A DNA stretch of 64,000 bases from Nannizziopsis barbatae. Its lineage: Eukaryota > Ascomycota > Eurotiomycetes > Onygenales > Nannizziopsiaceae. Made by a program: the position numbers and the translations under genes. The notes beneath the pieces were generated by a model that was not told where the DNA came from, ran no database searches, and worked only from the letters and a program-made list of their open reading frames with translations. Shown here one piece after another: positions 20,398 to 32,266 of the stretch; the first letter of the stretch is position 1; the number at the start of each line of letters is the position of its first letter. The stretch is taken from positions 620,001-684,000 of the forward strand of contig JACVYH010000006.1 of NCBI GenBank assembly GCA_014964245.1, read 5' to 3'.

Positions 20398-23300
20398 TCA
20401 CCACTGTTCCGCCTGCGGAAGCACACTCTCTATCTCGTTCGCTACACCAACAGCGTTGGCTTCTTCATTGACACCGTTATCGCCCTCTTCTCCAACGATA
20501 CCCCATCCCATGTTTTCCAGTTCTCGCGAGAAGAAATCTCGCTCTTCATCCATCAATGCTTGGCCTTCTTTTACGGCCATTGAATCCTTATATTTTCTCA
20601 AATGCCACCAGTGTGTCAGCCCTCTTAACGCTTGCTCCATTGGTAATGAGTCTTCCACCTCCGCGTCGATGTCCGCGCCCGACAGCCAGTCGTCGCGCAG
20701 TTCAGGCCTGCAGTACAGATAAATGGCAGTTATGATTCGCATGTGTGCCTGGCGCCATTTACGACCACAATAGGGGACTTGTGATTTGAAGAGCTTCAGC
20801 GTGTAAAGTCGAAGATGGTGATTGGGCACTTTGATACCTTTGCGTAAGACGGCGCTGGATTTATATTGGACAAGTAGTAAGCACCGGTGGGCTTTTTTGT
20901 GGGTGACCTTTTGCATTATATGCAAGTAATTAATAGCCGAAAAGAAGTTTCGAAATGAAAATTCCGTAATCGGAGATTTGGGAAGAGGCGCGGTTGGAAA
21001 GCCGAGTTCATCGACTTCCGGGAGGTATGGGCCATCATCCTGGTCCCTTTCACTTGATGTTACGGAGGCATTCAGAACTGAGAACGAAGATCGGCTTCGG
21101 GAGATAGGAGGCGGCACTGCAGCTTCCTCTTCGCTTTCCTCAACTGTTCCAGCATCATGTAAAGCCCGACTGAGGCAGAAATGCCAAAAACTACCAAAAA
21201 CTTAGCACAAGAAAGGTAATTGGGGATGTGGCATCAACCTGAAGATATCTTGATCGTTTTGCCGAGCTACTGTTTTGTCAACATCCTGATGTACGAACAT
21301 CTTCAATATCAACGGTAAATAATTAGAGTCCAACAACAGCTGGGACATGTATTCGAACTGTAAGATGTCTATTCTAAATTAGCCTTATAATAACGTGAGT
21401 TTTGTAACCCTTATGTTGGACGTACGAGAGCGTTTAAACCATTTCAATAACAATAACAAGCTGCCGGAAATGGCCTTGTCCTTGATTTCGCGATACCGAA
21501 CTTCTCCTGGATCGCTAGGGTTTACCAGGTCGTGACGGGCGGACGGCGCTTCATTGGGTGCATGCTGGACACCATTGATTCCATTTGGTCCCATCCTTGA
21601 TGTAATCAGTGCCAGAAAATATAGAGAGTGTATGCATTATACGTACCCTGGTCTATGGTCATTTTGAGGGTTCTCAGCCGGGTTACCGACAACAGCGGTG
21701 ATATTAGTTAGTATTTCTTTCAATAAAACGATAATGACGGATTGTAAATTTGGTAATATAAGACGCTGGAAAATGTGTCAGTTCGTCATCACTCATAACA
21801 AAAGAATGCTCCGGGAACAAACATAGAACTCTTCAACCGCATCTAGCCGCCGAGAAACATCTTGATCACGGTTTTCTTTGGCATCAGGTGCAAACGCGGG
21901 CAGATCTTCCTGTTGGACACTCCGAGGCTGAAAACCCGCACTTTCTCCCTCATCCTCTGAAGGGCGAGTTTTATTTTCATCCCAGCCCCTATCATACATC
22001 ATGAATTCTTCACGCTCTTCCCAAAGTTGTCGCAGCGCTCTTGTCATGCGCATCCGACTTGAAAACAGTTTACCTGCCTCAATAATTGATGCAGGTACAT
22101 CACTACCTTTCCATTTTTGACCAACTAGGGTATCTTGGAGCTCACTTGAGCCCTTACCGCCAAGATTGTTACTGGTACTGTCCAATGGGGGATATATAAA
22201 TGGGAAATGCTGGTTAGTTTGATAGTTTTGCTTTTTTCCTGTTTTCCCCGGCCCGCCGGGTGAGGGCGGGGGAGACGGGGCAGGAGTCGCAATGTGAACA
22301 GATTTATGAAGAATGGAGCCATTTGATAGTCCAGAGGAAGGTGATACACCTGAAAATAGGGTCAACGAGTTGACTCGACCAGCCACATTGGGTAGTGGCG
22401 GAAGAATAGAATTATGTTCTAGTTCCAAAGGAAGAAGGGCTGGCGGAAGGTTGTAAGAGGGATACTTTGAGGTGATTTCTTGTCGAAAGGTGTGGTAGTC
22501 GAGAGGCGAGGCGGTCAGAATCGGTAAAGGGGACATCAGTGAGCTAGTTTCTCGGTCGTACTCTGGTTCCAGAATTGATTTCGCATGGCGTAAGCTATCT
22601 GACCCGCCGAAAAGAAGCAGGATCGATTTCCAGAAAAGTAAGATAAGCTACATCTTCGTCAGAGTTGACCTCAGCACCTATGGAAAGGTAACATACCCTT
22701 GTTAATGGAAATTCGGAAACATCTTCCCAACGTAATCTGGCAATAATCTGTGCAACAGTTGCAAGATAATTAGGCTTGAGTGCAGCTAGGTGACCATCAG
22801 TATGCCTCTCCTTGATAGAATAATAAACCAAGCATGATTTACCAAATGCTTCCCTCAAAATGGGCTTCTCTGGTTTTACCAGCTCCTGTCTCCGAGCTAC
22901 TTCAACAATAAAATAGAAGATGGTAAGAATGAGATTCATCTCCTGACCATGTGCTTTCGAGTAAGCCACATGACGGTTTTCCGCATCGAATGGCTTTGAG
23001 TCATTGAGATTCGCCATTCTATTTCGAAGTTAATGAGATTAAGCGTCAAATACGCAAGTGTCTTGCTTACTTGTCTTTGTCAAAAACACGCTGAAAGTAG
23101 CCAAATAGAGGGTCTAGCATTTGGGCCTGCTGTAGAAGTTCGATATTACGCTCAATCCACCAGATCTGCAACGATTTCTCCTTCGGAGTTTCTGCCGCTT
23201 TGGCGTCAGAGGGTTCAGAAGGATAGTTATCGGGGGTTCTACCCGCTGATACTCCCCATACACCAGTAATAAGATAGCAGAGTGTTTCAAGAGCACGAAG

Positions 23301-23903
23301 GCGTTCGAAAATACTTGTACTCTGCAACAAAACCGGCACCAGCTTCTCAACAAATGCTTTCTTTCTATTCTCTGGGGCACTGAGCCAAGTAGATTCAGAA
23401 GTGTTGCTGTCTTGAGAAAACTGATTCCAACTAGTTTGAAAGGATTCCCTTGACGCGTTCAACATAAACCGATCCGCACGGTCAAGTCGAAACCACTCAT
23501 CCAGCTCAATTGGGAAAGGCTGGAAATCTGCATATGCAAATGCGTATGCGGGCTGATCCTCGATTTTCGGAATGTCTTGTACAATTTTCCGCAACTGTGC
23601 CAAACTTAGCGGATCGGCTGGAGCTTCTAGCCCTTGCGATAATGGGGCAGGAGGCGGCGGTTGCAAGGGTGGCGGCGGAGCTATAGCATCACGACGCAGC
23701 TCCGGACGCACAGGCTGCCTTGGGTGACGTTGTGGGAATTCTGAAAAGTCGTCGTCTTGACGTCGGGCCTGCTCTTCTTTGAACTCACGGACCACATTGG
23801 GCATGAGTTGTTCATCCGGTACTGGAGAGATATCTGTCCCGGTCTGATCAACTTCATCGGCTCGCACAATATGCTGCCTAGGATGATTTTCGCTCGAAGC
23901 CAT
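20398..23903 (-). CDS. ham-2: STRIPAK component HAM-2 / Far11 (STRIP homologue)
   Basis: Seven exons on the minus strand: 23071-23903, 22697-23018, 21823-22647, 21647-21765, 21426-21595, 21239-21368 and 20398-21190; 1063 aa. All six introns (48-57 nt) keep phase. The first third is the N1221 region (GYFQRVFDKDK joined to MANLNDSKPF, then LILLFWKSILLLFGGSDSL); the last third is the DUF3402 region (FEYMSQLLLDSNYLPLILK, later FSFRNFFSAINYLHIMQK). A proline-rich disordered N-terminus and a serine/proline loop sit before and between these blocks. HAM-2 (PRO22 in Sordaria, Far11 in yeast) scaffolds the striatin phosphatase-kinase complex at the nuclear envelope and ER and is needed for hyphal fusion and sexual development in filamentous fungi. 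Confidence 0.93.
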
Positions 23904-24339
23904 GACAGTTACGCCTCTTGATCATCAACCCTACTCAGGGCCAAACCCCTCGACGCGATTGGTATATCAAATCGAAATGAGTACAACCATGCAAGAAATG
24001 AAGGTATGAAAAGGTGGATCACAGAAGACGGTCGGGCTGTCAATGCCTTTCAAGGCTTGCGATAGCGTAGCACGATAATTATACAACGCGTTTCATTCCA
24101 CTGCTTTGGATGCTCTTCATCAAGGTTGTTCAAACCGTCTCGAGCCCAAAACGCGACCCGCACTTGAAACTTTCGGAAGTGGTGATTCGGAGTTTAGATA
24201 TTCCGCTTCGAACCGATATTTAAGGTTCACTCTTGTATACGGAGTAGGTGCAAGTGAAATATCTACGTGCAAATGAGTAGCAAAAGCAGGAGTTCGCGTA
24301 GGCAATATTGGCTATAACTATGTCTAGCGGAGTTGTTGT
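23904..24339. other. Intergenic region between HAM-2 start and CAX4 end
   Basis: Presumed HAM-2 promoter. It carries TACGGAGTA at 24238-24246. No gene was seen. Confidence 0.5.
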
Positions 24340-25186
24340 CTAATCGGATCGTTTCTCTATACGGGATGCTGATTTCCATCTTTGCCAGCCAGCTTCTGTG
24401 AAATCCTCGCCCAAGAGTAAGTCTCGTACCCTCATCATCTTCGACAGCTCCAATGAAAGAAGCCATTGAATCCAGCCGGATTGTCGCAGATGCGTTCCGA
24501 GTATAAACCAAGCTATAGAAAATGCAATGCCCGCTCCCACACCAACTAGGACCTGCCTCGGGGTGTGGTAGTTCAAGTAAACACGGCTAAAAGCCACCGC
24601 CGCAGCTCCGAAGCAAACAAGGAGAGAAACAACGGCTCTTTGTACAAGTGTGGAAGGAGAATCGTTAGGCAAACTGGAGGATGAGGCTGGTTGATGCCGG
24701 ACGAGAAGGAACAGTGTGACGGAGATTGCAAAGAAAGCCATAAATTGTGCGTGCGAGGATGGCATGCCATAAGTTCTGCTGCCATGAAATTCTAGAGGCA
24801 GAAAAAAAAGGAAAAGGTATTAGCTTTGCGTCACCCGCTGCCACTGGGGAATAGATACTTACGAGGACGTTCCTCGCGAATAGCCAGTTTTAGCAAGTAA
24901 TTCAATGCCTCAGAGAGTAGCTGGCCGGTAAATATCAGCATTACCTCAACCTCCCGCGATGACCATATTAGAGTGACATAGACAAGACTGAGGGCCTGCG
25001 GTAAGAGAGAAAGGAGTGCGCATAGGTAAGAGATGGGGTCGTTCGGATTCTAGATACGACATCAGTACAGAGCTGTCTGCGGGGTATTAGGATACCCACA
25101 TAGCGAATATGGGTTAGAGCAAGTGATGAAAGGACCACCTCTGCATGATTTCGATCCATTGGAGCCTTTGTCTTGTTGCCATTCAT
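24340..25186 (-). CDS. CAX4: Dolichyl-diphosphatase (PAP2 family), Cax4
   Basis: Three exons, 25100-25186, 24863-25049 and 24340-24791, give 241 aa. All three PAP2 phosphatase motifs are present: KLAIREERP (K-x6-RP), YGMPSSHAQF (the catalytic PSxH block, spliced from exons 2-3), and SRVYLNYHTPRQV (SR-x5-H). Four or more hydrophobic segments make it an integral ER membrane protein. Cax4/Cwh8 removes a phosphate from dolichyl diphosphate on the luminal side, recycling the lipid carrier for N-glycosylation. Glucosidase I, another step of that pathway, lies 7 kb away but is not linked in any obvious way. The N-terminal methionine could also be the second in-frame ATG at 25159. Confidence 0.93.
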
Positions 25187-25855
25187 TGTCTAGGTAATGC
25201 CAGTTTGGGTGACTAGTGTTCTGCAAGATATGAGGTGGCTCAACAAGCTGCCAAACACAATGTGGGCAGTGATGAGCTGATAAAGAATGACTTAGTTAAT
25301 AAAATGCATCTCAGCACCACATTAGTTATAAGGAACAGTGAGCTGACTGTCCATGCACTGCTGTGGCCTGGTTTGCAAGAAGTGTGGAATCCCTTTACGG
25401 AGGACAGTAGTTATTTAGCCAACTAACTTTCCTTGTCAAAAGTCTCCACCTCCACAGCCCTGAGCAAATCCTGTTGCTGACGCTGACCCTTCACAAACCA
25501 ACAACAGTCTGAGATATACTCCGTACTCCATACTTTTAAGGGTCTATTTAGGATAGCTAATAAGGATACGTACTAAGGGTTGTGGATAGGTACCTAGTTA
25601 GTTACCTAGTTACGGAGTACAAAGCACTGTAGCCGCTCTTGTGGCGGTTTTCATGAATGCGGAATCTGGAATAGGAATAGTCCGATCAATGATCCAGAGA
25701 CATAGTTAACTAGACGGGCAACTTTTTTCTTCCGGTTTCTTCTCTTCTATCACTTTCTGCTGCCTTTTCCCTCACCTTCTTGTATTTAATCTTGCCCGGT
25801 TTTGGTATAGCTGCCCAACACAGAAAATGCTTCTCTGTCCCCCGCCAGATCGATA
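25187..25855. promoter_or_regulatory. Divergent promoter region of CAX4 and ITT1
   Basis: About 670 bp. It has TACTCCGTA at 25517-25525, a block of TACCTAG/TTAGTTA repeats at 25588-25612 ending in TACGGAGTA at 25611-25619, and a long pyrimidine tract (about 25727-25790) just before ITT1, typical of fungal housekeeping promoters. Confidence 0.55.
25588..25619. repeat. Cluster of TACCTAG / TTAGTTA / TACGGAGTA words
   Basis: Two TACCTAGTTA-type words in tandem run directly into TACGGAGTA. The same word families occur separately elsewhere in this window, so this spot combines both. Confidence 0.55.
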
Positions 25856-27670
25856 ATGGAGGCAGATTCAGATTGGCAAGATGATGAACGGGCTATAGAG
25901 CTCCAATCTATTGCCGCGATATTTCCAGAACTTGTCGTGGACTCCGAATGTCCATTCAAAGCTTCGCTGTCTCTACCTGTCTCTCCGACAGACCCGTCCA
26001 CCCTTATTTTTGAGGAGAAAAGGGCTTCTCTTCCTACTTCGGCGGATGTGAGCAATGCACAGAGTACGGAAGGCGTACAGAGCTACTCGATTTCGCATTT
26101 CCCGCCGCTACTTTTGGAAATTGAGTTGCCGGAACAATATCCGGCCATTAGGCCCCCGAAATTCGCCTTGTCAACACAACCGGCATGGTTGGAAGGATCG
26201 ATAATATCCAAACTCCAGGCCGAAGGGAGGCAGCTTTGGGAAGACAGTGGCAAAGATTTGGTACTCTATTCTTATATTGATCTCCTTCAGCAGAAAGCAG
26301 AGTCAATATTTGGACTACTTCCAACCCCCGATAGCATTTTGTACTTTCCTGATAACCTGAAGGTCCCCCTCCTAGCGCTTGACCTAAAGCTCAAAAGGGA
26401 AAAATTTGAACAAGAAACCTTTGTTTGTGGTATTTGCCTAGAGCCAAAGAAGGGGCAATCTTGTCACCAACTCCAGAGATGTTCACATGTTTTCTGCATC
26501 TCTTGCCTTCAGGACTTTTATACCTCTTGTATTAAAGAAGGAGATGTTGATAATGTCAGATGCACCGATCCAAGCTGTGTTAAGGATTCCGCAGCTGCAT
26601 TAATGAATGTGCAGAATGCCCAACAGGCCAAACGGCATCGAAGACCGGATTTCTCTTTGACTCCCACCGAACTACTTCAGATTCCGCTTGAGTCGCAGAT
26701 TGTCGAGCGGTATGCCCTCTTGAAACGAAAACACAGGCTGGAAGCCGATAAATCAATTATATATTGTCCTCGCCAATGGTGCCAGGGCGCCGCGCGTTCA
26801 AAACGGTTCCCCAAGCCAACTGACCCCATGAATCTCAGCAATATGGAACTATCAGACGATGAGGATGAGGTTGAAGGTTTTGATCCGCTTGGAGAGGAAG
26901 ATCAGCTTCCACCAATGGAAAAACGCCTAGCTATATGCGAGGATTGCAGCTACGCATTTTGCCGTGTGTGTAAAAAGGGTTGGCATGGTCCCGGTGTATA
27001 TTGCTTCCCTAGACGAGCGGCGGATATTACCAAGGATGAAAAGGCTACGGAGGATTATATGCAGCTCTACACTACACGCTGTCCCACTTGCGAATTCCGT
27101 TGTCAAAAGGCTATGGGCTGCAATCATATGATCTGTTCGCGGTGCAAAACCCACTTCTGCTATCTGTGCTCCAGCTGGCTTTTTGCGGGTAATCCGTACC
27201 AACACTTCAATGAACGAAAGAGTACCTGCTATATGAGATTGTGGGAATTAGAAACCGGAGATGGAATAGTGCTCCCTGGAGAAGAGCAAAATCCGCATCC
27301 TGTATTCGTTGCGGGGCCTGAAGAAAATGAAGTTGCACAAGTGATGCTGGATAACCAGCCCGCTGCTGTCCCTGTACCAAATGATCATCATCCTCCAGCT
27401 CCACGGGCCATTCCTCCGGCTCCTCAGCAACGCGCGGAGCCTCGTATAGAGATTGTTTTACCCCACAGGCAGCCTCGTGTGATTCCTAATGGTGTCGAAC
27501 CCGCTCAAGGTCACGGTCAACCGCCACGTCAGCCGGGAGCCCAGCAACGCCCTGCCCAAGAACCTGGTCAACGCCCTGATCAACAACGAGGACTGCAGCG
27601 ATTTTTGTACCTTGTCCAACGCGATCAAGAAGATGAATGGGATAGCGACGAATTGGATGAAGACTTTTAG
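25856..27670 (+). CDS. ITT1: RWD-RBR E3 ubiquitin ligase, Itt1/RNF14-like
   Basis: A single exon of 604 aa. An N-terminal RWD domain covers about residues 1-165 (opening with ELQSIAAIFPEL, and later YPAIRPPKF). RING1 begins at about 191 (CGICLEPKKG, then CSHVFCISC). An in-between-RING region with CEDCSYAFCRVC follows near 361, and RING2 (CPTCEFRCQKAMGCNHMIC) is near 409; within RING2 the Cys of GCNHM is in the position of the catalytic cysteine of RBR enzymes. An acidic linker splits the IBR. The last 140 residues are rich in proline, glutamine and arginine and end acidic. Yeast Itt1 affects translation termination through release factors; human RNF14 resolves stalled translation factors. The start is the first ATG. 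Confidence 0.92.
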   Translation: MEADSDWQDDERAIELQSIAAIFPELVVDSECPFKASLSLPVSPTDPSTLIFEEKRASLPTSADVSNAQSTEGVQSYSISHFPPLLLEIELPEQYPAIRPPKFALSTQPAWLEGSIISKLQAEGRQLWEDSGKDLVLYSYIDLLQQKAESIFGLLPTPDSILYFPDNLKVPLLALDLKLKREKFEQETFVCGICLEPKKGQSCHQLQRCSHVFCISCLQDFYTSCIKEGDVDNVRCTDPSCVKDSAAALMNVQNAQQAKRHRRPDFSLTPTELLQIPLESQIVERYALLKRKHRLEADKSIIYCPRQWCQGAARSKRFPKPTDPMNLSNMELSDDEDEVEGFDPLGEEDQLPPMEKRLAICEDCSYAFCRVCKKGWHGPGVYCFPRRAADITKDEKATEDYMQLYTTRCPTCEFRCQKAMGCNHMICSRCKTHFCYLCSSWLFAGNPYQHFNERKSTCYMRLWELETGDGIVLPGEEQNPHPVFVAGPEENEVAQVMLDNQPAAVPVPNDHHPPAPRAIPPAPQQRAEPRIEIVLPHRQPRVIPNGVEPAQGHGQPPRQPGAQQRPAQEPGQRPDQQRGLQRFLYLVQRDQEDEWDSDELDEDF

Positions 27671-28315
27671 CGGTTTGTCGAGGCGTTCAATATAACAATA
27701 TATATCATCTCATGAAACAGAGCTTATGCATTAGTGGGAGGGTTTGCACAGTCAAAGCGTTCACGGTTTTCTGCCTAGCTCATTTGCTCCTTTCTTTCGA
27801 TTTTCGTACATACATACATACATACATACATACACACACTCACATACAGTGCTTCACCAAAGGTGTCTACATCCCCTAACTATCCGTATTATCTACCCTT
27901 GTGCTAAGCCTTGAACCAAGCCTTAAACTGCCCTAAATAGCCTCCTAAAGATACCCTTAAGCATAACGGTATTCATGAGCTTTACGAAGCGACCTTAAGG
28001 ACTATTGCTAAGGATTGTGGAAATTTTTGGCAAGGTACTCCGTATTGTGGTTATACACTTAATGTTAATGCCATAATGAGTAACATACACAACATTGGAA
28101 AGCAGACAAATTCTCGAACAATTAAGTAACGACTGGGGATTAAAATTGCAATACAAGCCCGGCCCATTGGAAACAAGGCTGAAACCCTTCAAGAAATATC
28201 CCGAATCAGCAAAAAATTTCCCTCCGTTTCATTTTTGTGTCATGTTGAACTCGATGCGGATTTTCTTGAGTGAGCTTTAATCCTGCACTCTCTTCCATTA
28301 TCTCTTTCAAGTAGC
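27671..28315. other. Convergent 3' region between ITT1 and CRT10
   Basis: About 640 bp with no gene. It holds a TACA microsatellite at 27807-27834, a stretch rich in CTTAAG/CCTTAA words at 27900-28000, and TACTCCGTA at 28035-28043. Confidence 0.55.
27807..27834. repeat. Tetranucleotide microsatellite (TACA)n
   Basis: Seven perfect tandem TACA units followed by a short CA run, in the ITT1 3' region. It is a likely length-polymorphic marker. Confidence 0.85.
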
Positions 28316-30662
28316 CTAGGGTGCGAGGGTAATAGTTCCGTCCACCTCGGGAACCATTCGAAGCATGCACTTTGGCCAACCGTAGTATAATTCGTAACGT
28401 AGCACCGTATGATCCTGGTACATCAAGATAAGTCGATATCTCCGAGAGTATTGGGATCCGTGCCAAGATTCGCGAGGGGTGCGTCGGGCGAGGCGAGGAG
28501 GAAACGAAGGGTTGGTGGGCGTGGTAGAGGGCTCATTCTCGCCCATATTCACGTCCCAATCATCGCAATAAGGTTCATGATCAGGTTTTGGGTCCTCGAT
28601 GGGAAGTAAGTTGCTTGTTACTGGGCCAACTGCAACACCAAGCAGAGGAACTAGAGGTCTCAAACCATCATTCTCCTGACTCTCGAATGGCAATATATGA
28701 TCAACTCTCATAGTGTGGGGAATCCCTTCAACTTCTGTGAGGCTTATGATTGCGACTCGCCCTTTCTGAGCCCCTGCCACAACTATCCCCAACTCGGGAA
28801 TCTGGTGGATCATATTGAGGCGATCGTAATCCTCAATAATGGGATTCCTGTCAGGCAGCGACTGTCTGAGAGCCATGCGACAAACAGCAGAAGATTTGTC
28901 ACTGTAGGGGCCTACCAGCATGCGAATATTAGTCTCGGAGAAGTGAAGAATTGGAAACTCAAAGAAATGATCCGGCAGATCAGGCATCAGCTCTTCATCC
29001 AATACACTCGAATCGTCCTCGTCTCCGGAGTCAGAGCCTGGGGAAGACGCCTCAGTTGGCCCATAAATGCTCTCAAGTAAAGCATCGACTAGGGGAACTT
29101 GGTCAAAATCATCATCATCATCACTATCATTAATTTGATGGTCCAAGTTTTCGACTCCGGTGTCTGCCCCGGGCTCCTCGACATTCTCAATGTCAGACTC
29201 GACAGTAGTGGGGTGAAAAATTTGACGCTGGCGCTTCTTTTTGGGAATTACATGATACTTTGTCGATGCGTTTGGTACATCCGCTATAAGGTTGGTCAGA
29301 TCATAATATCCGCTGTTGTGACGGCGAGGTTCGCCACCACAAGCTTCCGATATCGAAGATTTAATGCGAAAACTGCCAGGATCCAATGCCAAGACTCCCC
29401 AGCCTCGATCGATATCGTAGCTACAGATTTTTCAGTGACCTTTTCTATACCTCACGGCGATCTCACTTACGGGATACTATGTCTCCTCGTGGGATTCATA
29501 TTCCATACAGTAACGGGAAGTGCATCCTCCCACACCCTCCACGCAAAGACCCTATTCGTTATATCCGTGCTTACGAGCCATTCTCCGTCCGGGTCTAGCG
29601 CAGAATTCAAAAAGCAAACACTTGGTACATTATTAGGGTGGTGATTCAGTGTAATTCGAAAATTGCGAGACCGACGATGCTCAAGTGATAGACGACGAAG
29701 CTGCTCGAAATCAGAAGGTTGAATGATTCTAGTCCATTCGTCTTCATCTGGATCTTCATGGAAACCCATGGCTTGATGCTCTGTATTCGCTTTGTCAACC
29801 AGGGCGAAGGCCCACACCGTGATTTCGTAAGTGTTACAACTGGCCGCAATCATGCGTGCTTCCGTATGTATAGCTAGTCCCCAGGCACTCATCCCAACCC
29901 AGTCAATGAAAAGGTATGGGAAGGTGGGCCCAACCTCGATGGACAAGTTAAGCTCTGACCTCTCAAGCTGCTCAATTGCATCATGAATATGCTCGGTCCG
30001 GTAGGCAGCCACATTTCCGGAGTCTGTGGCGAGAACAAGAATCTCTTCTGTTCCTAAATTGCCAATAACAATATGATTTATGCCATGATGAGGGGCAGAG
30101 GGCATATAGCCTAAAGCGTTCGGTTGCTTTAAACATGGTGATAAAATAAGCCTCGGCCTTACACCAATAGCACGAAGGCCCGGTTGGTAAACATGAATCT
30201 TGTCGCCAAAGGCAACAAAGTATAAGTTGCGATACTGTGATAGTGCCGTCTTAAACCCCGAGTTAGTTGGAGATATAGAGATGCTCCCAAGAATTTATAT
30301 ACATACCAGGTTATTTCTCCACGGGTATGGTTGAGGAGGGGAAGGAGATGCATTTCTAGCAAGAAATTTTCAATTAGTATGAAGGTGTTCTACCAACACG
30401 CGATGATATATACCTCGGATACTACAAAGAGAAATTAGCTGAGGTCTAATTGAATTGTGCCGTGGGTATCAACAAAATACATACTCTGATTTTCCCTGGC
30501 TCCACTCCACATTCTCTTACGACAATCTTCTGACCACTTCCAGTATCGCTTTTCAAAGCATTCCATCCAGGCACGTCTCCGGCAGAAGAGGAAGCCATTG
30601 GGAGATCGTTTGAGCAACAGAGAATCAAGAGATCGAGAATCGGTAGTGTAGACACTTTCCCT
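28316..30662 (-). CDS. CRT10: Crt10-like WD40-type regulator; 5' end unresolved
   Basis: Minus strand. The exons I can support are 28316-29420, 29471-30234, 30307-30355, 30400-30421 and 30485 to about 30566 or beyond. The protein shows Crt10 family blocks: NLYFVAFGDKIHVYQPG, HHGINHIVIGNLGTEEILV, VGMSAWGLAIHTEARMIA, then YDIDRGWGVLALDPGSF spliced across the 50-nt intron, and IPELGIVVAGAQKGRVA near the end. Two acidic serine-rich loops interrupt the repeats. Yeast Crt10 represses ribonucleotide reductase genes. The first exon is open from 30485 to 30662; an internal ATG at 30566 would give 673 aa, but a further upstream exon is possible. The 22-nt exon is a proposal that preserves phase. Confidence 0.78.
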
Positions 30663-31168
30663 TCAATCTAGGGAGAATGTACCTCATGAAGAGGGTTGTT
30701 GACAGTGAGATGCAGGAATGCAAATCCTCCACACGTCCAGCACGTCAATAAAGGGAGGAAAGAGATGTAAACATGTTCAGCGCCGAGCAAGGCTAGTGAA
30801 GACCCAGTGACTGCTCCAGCGCTGAGTCACCATGATATCCGTCTCGGCAATTCCCTTTTTAGTACAAGAATTGTGTTTTCTGTAATCTGGAACTTTGCAG
30901 CTGCTTGTCATCCTACATGCATCTTTGATATTCTACAAGAGGAGGAGGAAGTGAAGGATGATGCCACTGTGAATAATAAACTTGCAAGTCTGATGCACGG
31001 ACCATCTCACGTTTCTTCTTCAACTCTATTTTAGCTTATTTGACTTTCAGGATTGAGGACATTCCCGCATGCTTAACTCAACCTGCTCTGGGAAATCACT
31101 TTGACCCATTCCGTCTGTAACCTGAGGAATTAATCAAGAAGGGTCCGATAAAACCTCAGAGAGCAACA
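30663..31168. promoter_or_regulatory. Divergent promoter region of CRT10 and the MMTAG2-like gene
   Basis: About 500 bp between divergent starts. It may include a CRT10 5' exon. Nothing else was recognised. Confidence 0.4.
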
Positions 31169-32067
31169 ATGGACCTGGTAGCTGGTGTTCGCAAAGAAGG
31201 TAGTCGGTAAGTGTTTTAATATCCCTCAACTGCTTCGAATATCTCTGTACAGAGGCTGACGGTTATTTTTTCAATAGTGGCGGTCGCGATGCTTTCAAAT
31301 GGTCCGATGTTAAAGAGTCATCGCATCGCGAAAACTACCTTGGCCACTCCTTGATGGCGCCTGTTGGACGCTGGCAGCAAGGTCGTGACTTATCCTGGTA
31401 TGCGAAGAGGGGCGACGAAGGAGATGCCGAGCGAAATGCTGAATTACAGAAGATCAAAGAAGCCGAACAGGAGGCAATGTCCCGAGCTTTAGGACTCCCT
31501 GTTCTTCCAAAGACTAGCACTGGTGCTAATTCAATTCCTGTTGCGGGGAACGAGGTTCAGAAACTTGTCAAAGGCACTGCCGAGGCTGTTGAGGATGACG
31601 ACATTCAAGCCGCTCAGGGGATTGGGTTCGGTCGCTATGATGGCAGCAAACGCACCGATCGTGAGTCCAATGTAGAAAGGCTCGAGGCAACTGGGTACTT
31701 TGATGAGGTGCGGAAGGAGTCACGACATGCGAGAAAAGATGAATCTCTCCTGTATCCCGAGGAGCGCCGCGCCAGGCCGCGACCCCGAAACCGTGACGAC
31801 AAGGATTCGAACAGGCGATACGAACACGCGAAGGATCGCCATGACCGCCGTAGTCACCGATCCAGGTCCCCAAACCACCGTCACGAACGAGAACGGGAGC
31901 GAGAGCGACATCGGTCGCGAGATCGAGATGGAGGCCGACCCAGAGAAAGAGACAGGCACCGAAGGGGGGAACATAGACGCTCAAGACACGATCGTAGTCG
32001 ATCACCAGAAAAGCGGCGCGATGAACATTATAGGTCAGACAGTCGTGACCATAGGAGGCATCGCTAG
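31169..32067 (+). CDS. MMTAG2-like kinase phosphorylation domain protein
   Basis: Two exons, 31169-31206 and 31278-32067, give 275 aa. The N-terminus MDLVAGVRKEG, spliced to SRGGRDAFKWSDVK and followed by HRENYLGHSLMAPVGRWQ, is the signature of the multiple-myeloma tumour-associated protein 2 family. A helical lysine/glutamate-rich segment with alanine follows to about residue 85. The C-terminal 110 residues are an RS/RD-type region of arginine with serine, aspartate, glutamate and histidine, as in splicing-associated proteins. The family is nuclear and poorly characterised. An RNA-processing link is inferred from the tail alone. It converges with glucosidase I, 199 bp apart. Confidence 0.88.
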
Positions 32068-32266
32068 TGAGGTTCGGTTTACGAATTTTGATGAGCGGCT
32101 CTTCAGCATTCGGAATTGGCGTTGGTTTTAGCATCTGCATCATTCTTCACATCTTAATGTGAATTTTTTTAGAAAGCCCAACAAGAAGATACCCATTAGT
32201 CTACTATCAAATTTGGTCTATTCCATAGTCTATTTCATAGTCCCTTAAGCTATGCTCTTTTTCTAC

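Noticed and set aside
31568..32143. Antisense frame in the MMTAG2-like gene
   Set aside because: It arises opposite the arginine-rich repeat region. The sense gene has a clear family signature.
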